Origin: Lineolata rhizophorae
Taxonomy: Eukaryota; Ascomycota; Dothideomycetes; Lineolatales; Lineolataceae
DNA: 64,000 nt
Assembly: GCA_010093515.1 (NCBI GenBank)
Contig: MU001684.1
Location: 607,132-671,131 of the forward strand
Direction: 5' to 3'
Shown here: positions 11,401-21,448 of the stretch, one piece after another
Layout: each line of letters starts with the position of its first letter
Position numbering within the stretch: position 1 is the first letter of the stretch
Position numbers and translations under genes: made by a program
Notes under the pieces: generated by a model
What the model was told of the DNA's origin: nothing
The model's database searches: none
Seen by the model: the letters and a program-made list of their open reading frames with translations, nothing else

Positions 11401-14400
11401 GCGAGCAGCCACCAGAGCGTTTTAAGTGACCCCAACAACCACGGCTCAACGCCTCTGCCGTTTGGGCCCCACATCTTCTAATTATTTCCCCTTCTAACTG
11501 ATGTGATCACTCGCCTCGTTTGAGCCAAGTGTAGGCGGGCGATGTTTCCATTCGGTCAACATCTCGTATCTCTACTTCGGACGTCTCCGGCGCCGGCTGA
11601 CCAATTAAGAACGAGACACGTCGTACCTCACCTCTAGGTCGAAAAAAAGCAAGAGCGGAATGGAGCGAGGCAGGACGCCTCTTTTTGCAACCTCTCACCG
11701 CTGCCGCTTCCCATGTCGGCTTGTCCAGCCGCCCTACAGGAACACTTGGCCATCACATCCGCCCGTGAACTGGCGCCGCGTCGACATAGCCGCCCTCGGT
11801 TATCTACTTTGGTGATCTCCACCGCCTCCACCCGTCGTACGGATCAGCATCCCCCTGTTGTCCTGGGACCATAGCCGCATCAGAACTTTAATTCGAACCC
11901 CCCCAACGAATGAAGAACAAATGTTGCGATGCTTTCGGACCAATTGCGGACCTAGAAACGGTGTTCTGACGTGCAGCGAAAGAGGACCGATCACGCACCA
12001 CGCATCCCACGCGTGTAATGGATTATGCACCTTGATCTCGAACCAGCATGCTCAACGGGCACCTTCCCCGCGCCTAGAAACGACGCACGAATGTTCTAGT
12101 CGACCAGGGGCCTTTCCGCATGACCAGGGCTTCCTCCACTATCCCGACCAACAATGGACATTGTGCTCTGCAAGCCGCCGTGGCATCCCACTTCCCCGCG
12201 GCGCACCAGTCCCTTCTTCCACGGAATCGCTAGCAATTGCGGCGCCGTTTCTCTGATCCTTCGACTCGTCGTACCTAGCTACGCCTCCACAAACCCGCGC
12301 TTTTTCTTCTAGCTATGTAAGCCCCTCTTGGGAAGACTCCGAGAGAAAAGCCAAACTTCCCGCCACCGCAGACCCGCGTTCCCCGTCCCTTGGTCCCGGT
12401 CTCCCGCCTTCCTCGCGGGGCGCCTTGCATTGCGAGACCCCCGGTCCCCCGGCTACCGCTCCTGCCGGACGCCATGGTTGCAAGGGGGCCACCCGACCCA
12501 GCCATTACATACGTAGTAAGCCCAGCCTCGCTCCCCTCACCCCTGACCCCCAAATCGGGCGGTCGCACGCCCGCGGCGCTCCCGCATTCCCGACTGCATC
12601 ACCCGGGCCCTGGGCCGATGTACGGAGTATGTACGTTGGGAAACATCTCGCCCAGTCGGATCTGCGCCGGGCGTAGCACCAGGCCCGGCCGCCCAAGCGA
12701 CACCGCCGTCAACGCCGCCGCCGCCGCCAACCCCCCTTCTACGCGCCCACCTTCTTCCCCCTCGTCTCCGCTGCAGGCCGGCCGCCGGGCTGGCCGTCGG
12801 ATATGCGGGTCGGATATGCGGGTCGTCCTCCTCGGCGGTGGACTCGCTCTTTCCCCCGCCCCAGTCGGGAAAGCGGACGCGCAAGCCGGCGAGAGATCCT
12901 GTGCGACAGCCCGGGGGTTTGTGAGCGGCCCCGCCGGGGGGTAAAGGGGCTTGGGGGGCCCCCGCCGCACCGCCGGACTGCGCAGATCTGGTTTGGCGAA
13001 CCCCCTTGCTGCTTTTGAGACCCGTGCCTGTGGGTTGCGGCGCCATGGCTTGGGGAGGGCGGGCGGGGTGGGCGGCTGGTGCGGGTTCCGCTCCGCGGGT
13101 ACCTGGTTTCGACAGAGCGGTGGGAGGTGCGTATGTGCGATGATTGGGGGGGCGTGCCGACGTATCTTTCGCCGTCGTATGTACATACTTCCCATGATCG
13201 TCCCAGGGACCTAGGTAGGTCCTAGAAACCTTCCGGCTGAGGCCCAGGGAATCCTTGCCGTCCATGGTGCGCCTACGGGGATCGAGTCGTGGAAGGTCCC
13301 ACATAGTTCCGCGACAGAAGCAATGAAAGGGGAAAACGACCAGCAGGGAAACGGACAGAAGGCGTGACAAGGCTTAAACACCGGCGAGGATCTACACACC
13401 GCCGATATGGCTGAAGTCCACTCCCGCATCCGTCGCCTTGTCTTTCAAAAGTTGGGGATCTAGAATCCGCACCGAGCGCCCTCATCTCATAGCCGCCGCC
13501 AATCGTCTTTGAAACTAGATTGGGCTTAAAAACGCGGCTGCTAGCATACGGGCTATACCGACCTAGAAGATGATGGTATATGCGCGGGACAGGTTTTGTG
13601 ATCACCATCATCCCTTCCTGCGCCATGCTACAGGGATACGGCACGTCACGTCGGTGGGAGCACTTGGAGTCTCGTCCGGGAGTGACCTCGGACAAGCCTC
13701 ATGTGCGCCAAGTTGTGTGCTTCTGTACCTATCTTAGGGAGGTGGTCTAAAGCAGCCCACGCCAATCTTCATGGCTTGAGATAGAGCGCATACGCCGGCG
13801 ACTCTGGAAGCAGCAGTATGTAGCTTTCCGTGCCTCGAGAGGACGTTGATGGCAGCGTGTTGGACCGTCGATACCTCCCGCTGATGCTACTCTAGCGGTA
13901 AGTCCGACTTTCCAATTACCGCATCTTAATGGCTGCATGTAAAGGAGATTGCAGCCGAGTGGATAGAGAAAAGGAAAAGGGAAGATGTAAGGTAGCTGTT
14001 TGGACAAGAGCGGTGGATCGAAACGCACAAAGACCAATAAGGAGAAGGTAAAAATGTCCGAATCTAGCATAGATTCTGCTTTAGCCCGCTCCGCTCCACC
14101 ACAACATCGCACCTCTTTCCTTTCCTTATCACCTCCCACGCGTATCCGCCCCCTTTCAGCCGAACTGGTGAAGCCTCGTAGATACTAGAACCTAGGCCAA
14201 TGCCACTGGTGGAAGTAACGCTTGCCCCCACTCATCTTCATTCAACAAAACTTGCATCTCTTTTCCCGTCCAAGAAGTCCTCATAGTAGATTTCGCCCCG
14301 CCCATTTCTAATTCATCCACACGCGGCTTTCGCTTCTCTACCGCCTCTGTTCGACTTCGCAATCTTGGGTTAGCCTTGCGTAACGCAATAATCCCCGCGC

Positions 14401-17230
14401 CCCACTCTGCCGGCGCGTTTGTCCTACTCAACACAGTTAAGGTCACAGCAAGTCCTACCCTGGCCACGCCCCTTGTGAGTGGTGACTAAGGCAGGGTGCT
14501 TTGCTGGGGGGGTCGTGCGTGTTTCTGTTTCGCAACACCCGGCACAAAAACAGAGAGCGATGGAAACCTGGACGGCGGGTTCATCTCCGCAGCACGTGGG
14601 AGATCCTGTATGCGTGTTCTAGATTATGCTGTCCCTACAAACACAACAGCAGGCGTTAAGGGTATATCGGGCCATCACTATACCTTACTCAGCGCCGGAG
14701 GGATCCCCGGCCCCTTCTCTACTTCTTGCCACGACTCACGAAGTTCACGTGTGTGAAGGGTGCTGCAAGGTCGGCCGCGCGATGCAAAACGGCGTGTGAT
14801 GGACATGTTTCGCTGCGCCCCAGGTCCTCTTCAGCCAAGGTGACACCGGAAAAAGACCTCATCCATCAAATCTGCCCTTTCAAAAAAGGCGAACAGGACG
14901 AGCTTTGCATAGGTCCATACCTACTAGAGAAGGCTCACTCATACCTACCGGCAGCCATCCGCGACCGGTGAAAGCGAAAAGAGCACCCCATCCCAGAACA
15001 GACAACTCCATCGGCCTCCCCGCGCGATCCCACCCTCCTCAATTGGAAACGAGGAACCGCCACCTCCCGCGCGACTATCCGCCGCCAGTGTACTCTCCAC
15101 GGCGCCTAATCAGGCGGCGAAAACGGCTACCGGCGGCCAGCCTGACCGAACATTCCAAGCCCAGCCCAGCCCACGGGTCCGAATACGGCCAGCCATGTCA
15201 CACACCTTCCCCCGGCCCTTCCGCGCAAGAGCGATAATACACATCCGCGTTTTCTTTGTCGATCGTCCCGCTCCAACTCGTTTTTTCGCTTCCTCCGGGC
15301 AAACAAAACCGGAGCAGGGCAGAGCAGTGCCAGGCCCAGAAGCCACAGCGAGCGAGCGTGTCCGTAACCCCGCTCCCACCACATCTTCCCAACGCTCTCT
15401 CCGACGGCTTTACCTGCCACCTCCGTCGACAACTGCTCCCAGTCTATGCGGGCCAAAAGAACCGAAAAGAAAAAAAAAAAGAGAAAGAGAAAGCACCGCA
15501 GAGTCCGAGATCCCCCGACCGCGAAACCCCCGCCACACCCACCCACCCCTCCCGCTTCCCCTCTGGCCCCCTCCCAACCCCCCACTCAACCCGAGCGAGC
15601 CACCCCTCCCTCGCTCCTACCTCCGCGCCGCGCGCTCAAAAGAGCGCCCAAAACCCACCCCATCCCCGCCCGCATCCGGGAACCCCAACCCCCCAACCCC
15701 CCGCGCGGTTCCTGCGAGCTCGGAACCGTGCGCGGACCGGCCGACTCTGCAATCCGCACCGCAGGCCACTTGCTTCGCCGGCAACCGGCGGCGGTGGTGC
15801 TGCGCGGCGGCTGCGCAGCCGCAATCCCCCCTCCGGCCATCGGAACGAAGCTACATGGCAACTAACCTTACCGCCCCCGCCACCCCCCTCCCCCCTTTGG
15901 GGCAGGGGGACGGCTGAGCAGAAGGACACAGCGGGAAGGGAATTCTCCGAGCGCGGGCCGGTCCGGAGGGCCGCGATTTCCGGTTCGTTGTGTCTTTTGC
16001 CGGCCCGTGTTTGATCGGAGAGCCCGGGCGTTGGGTACGGAAGGGGAAGGGGCTGTTCGGGTAGCCGCAGGGTGCTAAGGGGGAACGGACGTGTCTAGTG
16101 CCTTGGTACAGTATGTGTGTGAGAGTATGGCCGGACTGAGCGTTAGGAATTCATAAGATGAGAGAGGGGAAGTGGCCCGTTAAAGGATCTCACCGGTTAG
16201 AACATCAAGCGGAGTTTCTTCCTAGAGACGTTCAGCTGTGCTCCCTCCACAAAAACTCAATCGCTAGTTTCATTCTTCGGCTAATCCATAGGCCACCTAG
16301 TCAAGCATAGCAACAACATTCCATTTCAATGTCTTAGACTCATGAAAACACCACAACCCAATCTAAACCAAAGGAAAAAGCAAAGAAAATGGGACAAATT
16401 CTATTCATCACTCAAAACACCGCTAACAAACAAATGTCCGAGGGGTTCTCTTGCACGCTCGCCACCAGTCCTGGCGGACCTCTGAAACTAGACTGGCGTG
16501 CCTTCTGTCCCCGGCTCCTAAAAGACAACAATCCTGCAAGAGGAAGGGCATCTGTAAAGGAATTTCAATCTCCCAACGCTCCGTTAGGAGCGGCCTCAAT
16601 CCGTCTTTCGAAGGAGTTTTGGGGCCGCCCCTGCAGACTCTGAGAGTGCCTGCACCGCTGGTTTGTTCTTGGCAAAGGTAGAAAATATGTGTCTTATGAA
16701 GAGAAAGAAGTAGGGCGGGGAAGGGTATCTGGATGTCAAAGAGGGAAGTTCTTGATAGAGAAAGTGGAGGAGCAGGAAAAAGAAGGCAACGTGAAAAAGC
16801 TTTTATCCATTTCTGAGTAGTTCGTCCTGTCCTTTCAGTTCAGCAGAAGAAGAAAAAAAAAAAAAAGAAAACATGAGCTCGGCCACCCACAGTACACTAG
16901 ATATAGAGACGCCTTACCCGGAACCGGACTCCGGATCTACTAAACTGCAAAGTTCCCAAGAATACCGCCATGCCGTGCAGTCCTTGTGATCGTACAAAGT
17001 GGAAATGAAAACTCCCATGGCACCGGCCATAACTAATGATGACAGGAATACCTACCCTTACCTATTATGTCCTATCGCACGGTCACTCGGAAAAGGAAAG
17101 AGCATAGCTTCAAAGCCATGGTAACAAGCCATCGTTACCATCACCATCATCACCATTAACATAGCACTTACCACGTTACCCCGTCATGGCCTTCCCCGCC
17201 ATACCGAACTCCTCCCACCTTACCAGACCC
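8430..17230. other. 8.8-kb gene-free region upstream of the microprotein gene
   Basis: No multi-exon gene, RNA gene or transposon could be recognised. The first ~5 kb is GC-rich (about 9.4-10.4 kb is very GC-rich and gives Arg/Ala/Pro shadow frames). About 14.9-15.9 kb is a C-rich pyrimidine tract with short A/G runs. From 16.1 to 17.2 kb the sequence is more balanced and leads to the 3' end of the pyrophosphokinase gene. The region could hold a long 5' leader, regulatory DNA or non-coding RNA, but the sequence alone does not show which. Confidence 0.55.
13207..13222. repeat. Short inverted repeat
   Basis: Two 6-nt arms (GGACCT / AGGTCC) around a 4-nt loop. It is embedded in CTAGGTAGGT-type sequence, a motif style common in fungal intergenic DNA. 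No function is implied. Confidence 0.4.
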
Positions 17231-19674
17231 TCAATCCACCGAATGCATATACAACTGACTAATGCTCTCCCCATGATGATTCCTCCTGATCGCCTCCGCC
17301 AATAACCCGCCCACATCAATGACCACCAACTTCGCACAGCCCAGCGCTTTCTCCCTCGGCACTGGAAAGCTGTTCGTCACCACGATGCCATCGATGCACT
17401 CGCACTCGTTCATCTCCCTCAGACAGTCGCCGCCGAAGAGCCCGTGCGTCGCGAAGCAGTACACCTTCGTGGCGCCGCCGCGCTTGACCACCGTCTCGGC
17501 CGCAGCCACCCAGCTGCCCGCCTTGTCGATCATGTCGTCCACGATGAAGACGGGCCGGTCCCGCACGTTGCCCACGAGCGTCACCGTCGTCTCCAGTTCC
17601 GGGTTGCGCAGCTCTTCCTCCTCCTCCTCGCTCGTCGCCGCCGCGTCCACGCTGCCGCCCAGCGCGTGCCCTGCGGCCGGCCCACCGTCGACGCTCTGCT
17701 GCTGCGAGGGGACTCCGTAAAGAAGTCCACTTCCTCCTGCGCCCCGCATCGCCGAGCTCGCCGTCGACACGAACGAGCTCATCATGTGCTCTGGCATTGG
17801 CGCGTCCGGGTCGCCGTCGTCCGAGCCGCCGCCGCCGCCGCCGCCCGTCGTCGCCGTCGTGCCCGTCGTGCCCGCCGTAGTCGCTGTTTGGCTGCGGAAG
17901 CGTAGCGAAGGTGCCGCCGAGGGTCCCGAAGCCGCCGAGAAGGCCGGTGAAGGGTGATCTTCATCAACAATATGGCCCTGGATCAGACGGCCAGTGATGA
18001 CGTCGCGGGCGCGCTGGAGCGTGAAGGGGTGAGAGTTGTCAGCACATATTGCGGGAGATGATAGCTCGAGGAGAAGGAAGCTAAGATGATGAAGACATCG
18101 CTGTTTTTCTTCTTCTGCTACTGTTGAAGTTGCTGCTGCAGGTGCCGTGCCACTGTCGCACTTGGCGTTGCTGCCGCTGCTACCGTGTGGCATTGGGTGA
18201 GGTTGCGGGTGGTGAGGAATAACAGGGCTTGGGGCCATGATTGCTAATGATGAAAGGAGTGTGCTAATGACCATAAAGATCATGAAGATAAAGATGGAGA
18301 AGGGGATGATGGTGGTGCTGGTGGTGTGGATAGAGCAGCTGGAATATTTACCTCGTCGGTGTACTGCGCGTCTGCGTCTGGCTCGTCCGCCGCGTGCGCC
18401 GCGCTGGGGGTTGTTTGCACGCGGACCAAACTGCCGCCGACCGCCGCGCCCGTTGGCGGCGACGACGGCACCGAGCTCGCCGCCGACGAGTCCGGTCTCG
18501 TCACGGAGCGCACGAGTGGCGACGATGGCACCTCGACGGCCGAGTTGCCGTTGACGCGCCGGTGGAGGCTGGACGTGCCCCGTGAGTGGTGGCCGCTACG
18601 GGTACCGCTGCGTGTGGGACTCTTTGCGCCTCCTCCTCCTGCCCCTGAAGAACCGATGGTGCCATCGCCGAAACCGCCACCTCTGCCTTCATCCTTCTCG
18701 TCGGTCGCGCCGTCCAATATGCCGTTCAGCAAGGCCACTGACGGATCCGTCGCGAGCGGGTCCTCCGACTCGATGCCGACAGCGCCGAAGAACGCCGAGG
18801 AGCTCATGCCCGGGTCCGGCCGCCGGCGGCTGTCCGTCGTGACGATGCCGAAGGAGAGCTTGAGAGCGTCGGCAAGGCTCGTGACGCGCTTGGTACCGCC
18901 GGGGTTCTTAGACACGACGACGGCATCGCGCCAGTTGGGCACGTGCAGCCGGATCCAGCGGGCGATCAAAGGCTCTGCGATCAAGTTGTCGACGGGGCAC
19001 TTGAAGAAACCCTGCATCTGCGAGGCGTGTAGGTCGATGGTGATGACGTGGTTAACACCGGCGACGTGTAGGAGGTTGGCTAGCATGCGCGCCGTGATGG
19101 CTCCACGGTGCGACTTCTTCTTCGATTGGCGGGAGTAGGGGAAGTAGGGCATGACGGCTTGCAGTAGAAGAGAGAGCGTTAGAACACTAGAGCGATAAAT
19201 ACGATAGCAGCAAGAATTGAACGAGAACCTCATAGCGTACCGGTGATAGACTTAGCGGAGCCGCCTTTGCAGGCGGAGATCATGATGAGGAGCTCCATGA
19301 CGTTGTCATTGATTCTGAGGAGCTCAGTAGCGATTAGCCGAAGCTGGTCGAATAGGGTCAGGCAAATGCCGGAGTGCAAGAGAGCTACGACTTACTTGCT
19401 GCTGCCGCTCTGCACGATGAAGACATCCTGGTCCCGCATAGAGGTGTCTTACAAGAGTCAATCAGTACAATTCCAGCGAGAGCCACAAGGGAAGGGTCGG
19501 GGGCAAAAAAGAGGAAAGTATAGGAAGAGTAAAATACGTACGAATCTCGACACAGGTCTCGCCATTGCTGAACTTCTTCAGCGTCGCCTTCCCGGGCTTC
19601 TGGCCCAGACGCTCGCAGATGTTGTCGACGAGATCCGGGTGCGACGAGCCCGAGAAGATCTCGGTCTGGCGCAT
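17231..19674 (-). CDS. PRS: Ribose-phosphate pyrophosphokinase subunit, Prs1/Prs5 type with large inserts
   Basis: Makes PRPP from ribose 5-phosphate and ATP, feeding purine, pyrimidine, His, Trp and NAD synthesis; cytosolic hetero-oligomer. Five exons: 19674-19542, 19447-19396, 19314-19241, 19157-18352 and 18013-17231, giving 615 residues. Seen: N-terminal FSNGE (residues 35-39), the flexible-loop region SKKKSHRG (98-105), [11 protein letters not shown] (128-138), [15 protein letters not shown] (169-183) and the PRPP-binding segment [12 protein letters not shown] (about 509-520). Canonical enzymes (about 320 residues) have an Asp-containing SPDAGGAKR and a VDDMxDTxGT motif; here both deviate, as in the yeast subunits Prs1 and Prs5. 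Two non-homologous inserts interrupt the core: about residues 200-355 (Ser/Gly/Arg-rich) and 375-495 (Thr/Gly, Gln and poly-Glu). The last intron is long (338 nt). The gene is divergent from the acetyltransferase gene. Confidence 0.92.
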
Positions 19675-20140
19675 GGTGGGCGGCGCAAGGACAAAAAATG
19701 TCGGGAAACCAGAGGTCAATCTAGCTGCTAAGGTTGTGCATGCGGGGCGCAAGCGTGGTGAAGTATTGAGGAGGAATGGAGCGTGGAGGGGCGAAGGGGA
19801 AAAGAGAAAGTGGTTTTCTGTGCGAGCTTGGAGAGTCGCGGGTGGTGGCGCTCGATACGTGGTAGCTGCATGCGGGGCAGACGGCAAGTGGTGCCGGGCC
19901 TGCGCCCACCCGCCGCTGCCATTGGCCCGCGATAGCAATTGCAGCGGTAGCCTCGCCGCGCCTGTTGAGCTTCACATGAGATATCACTTCCTACAAAACG
20001 ACCTCACCACGTAGAATTGAGCTTAACAAAAATAAACCCATTCTCAGGCAATTTGCTCTGTACAACGAAGAAACTGAGAAAGCCGGGAGATAACTACTAA
20101 AATTCCATTCCAAGAGTCAACCATCCCTAACCGCATCACC
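19675..20140. promoter_or_regulatory. Shared divergent promoter region of the PRS and GNAT genes
   Basis: A 466-nt gap between the divergent start codons. A CCAAT box on the minus strand (ATTGG at 19921-19925) lies about 250 nt upstream of the PRS start. Pyrimidine/A-rich sequence precedes the GNAT start. No TATA box is evident. Confidence 0.35.
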
Positions 20141-20794
20141 ATGGCCGCCGGCGAATCACCACCCACTGTGTTGCGCCCCTGCCAGGAATCAGACATACCC
20201 GCCCTCAACGCCATCTACAGCCACTACGTCCACAACTCCGTAGCTACCTTTGCTACCGAGCCCACCACGGACGAAGACCAGCTTCAAACTTTCCGCAGCG
20301 TGAAGCGCCAAGCCCTGCCCTTCATCGTCGGTGTCGACACCTCCGCCTCCACCGCCATCGTCGGCCACTGCTACGCCTCCGGCTTCCGCCCGGACCGCGC
20401 CGGCTACCGCCACACCGTCGAGGTCAGCATCTGGTGCCACCCCGCGCACCAGGGGCGCGGCGTCGGCACTGCGCTGCTGCGCCGGATGCTGGCGGTGCTG
20501 GAGCAGCCGGGGAGGTGGCCGGAGTACGCCTGCGATGCCCGGCCCGAGGACAGCATTGTCCGACAGGTCGTCGTGTGCATGTCGGTGGATGAGGAGGGGA
20601 AGAGGGGCGGGTTGGCCTTGAAGGAGTTTTATGAGAGGTTCGGGTTCGAGGTGGTGGGCCGTATGAAGGAGGTTGGGCACAAATTTGACCGCTGGCAAGT
20701 GTCTTTCTTCTCTGTCAATGTGAGAAACGACGTGCGAGTGCTGACGATTGAGCCCAGGATCGACACCATGTATCTCCAGAAATCATTATGGTGA
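20141..20794 (+). CDS. GNAT N-acetyltransferase, phosphinothricin-acetyltransferase-like
   Basis: Transfers the acetyl group of acetyl-CoA to an amino group. The overall pattern is that of PAT/Bar-like GNATs, but the natural substrate is unknown. Seen: N-terminal RPCQESDIPALNAIYSHYV, the acetyl-CoA loop QGRGVGTALL (Q104-L113), and the C-terminal FYERFGFEVVGRMKEVGHKF. A GC-AG intron is proposed at 20695-20757 (donor GCAAGT, acceptor CCCAG). Removing it joins RW to IDTMYLQKSLW, the usual end of this family, and gives 196 residues (exons 20141-20694 and 20758-20794). Without splicing the frame stays open, because the intron is 63 nt with no stop, and gives 217 residues. The start ATG is in a strong context (ACCATGGCC). 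It is divergent from PRS and convergent with the membrane protein gene. Confidence 0.88.
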   Translation: MAAGESPPTVLRPCQESDIPALNAIYSHYVHNSVATFATEPTTDEDQLQTFRSVKRQALPFIVGVDTSASTAIVGHCYASGFRPDRAGYRHTVEVSIWCHPAHQGRGVGTALLRRMLAVLEQPGRWPEYACDARPEDSIVRQVVVCMSVDEEGKRGGLALKEFYERFGFEVVGRMKEVGHKFDRWQVSFFSVNVRNDVRVLTIEPRIDTMYLQKSLW

Positions 20795-21448
20795 CGGCTG
20801 CTAATTGTAATCAATCCAACTTCAATTTCGAATCGCCTAGTACCCAATAGCGCGTTTATGTCCCAATATGACAAGAAGAGCCTATTATAATGCCGTCAAG
20901 ATTTTGCGACCTCAAGCCATGTTTCGAAGAAGCGAATGTGCTTCAGATATCCTGTTATTATTTGACATTAACATCACGGCCCTTGAGGTCAATGTGCTAG
21001 GAGCAGCTTCTTGTAGGAAGACAGAGCCTGCATGCAGCTTCACTATTCACAAATCAATATCACCAAAGCTACGATGTGCTCCGAACTTCTCGCGAAACCA
21101 GGATATCTATTACTCCAATACTTTTACTTTAATCGAGAGCTTGAAGTGTTGTATCTACCGACAGAATCGAAATTTCCATATATACGCCGCTCCGAAAACA
21201 AGAGATATGGATGCCCGGGAAATACTCACAGGAACTAGAATCAGTACAACACAAAATTAACTTCCCTATTCCACCCATCCATCACCCATCACCAGATCAA
21301 TCTCTTCATTCCTCCATCCCATTCATCCCTCATACACACATCATTACCAAAACCCATACCCCTGGCCCAACAACCTCTCCCCTATTCTCCCTACCTCATA
21401 CATACCCTCTCAGAACAGTACCCACGACCAACCCACTCCTTCCACGTC
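20795..21448. other. Convergent 3' intergenic region
   Basis: About 650 bases between the stop codons of the GNAT gene (+) and the membrane protein gene (-). AT-rich to about 21250, then a C/T-rich stretch that on the minus strand would be the 3' UTR of the membrane protein gene. No gene seen. Confidence 0.5.
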
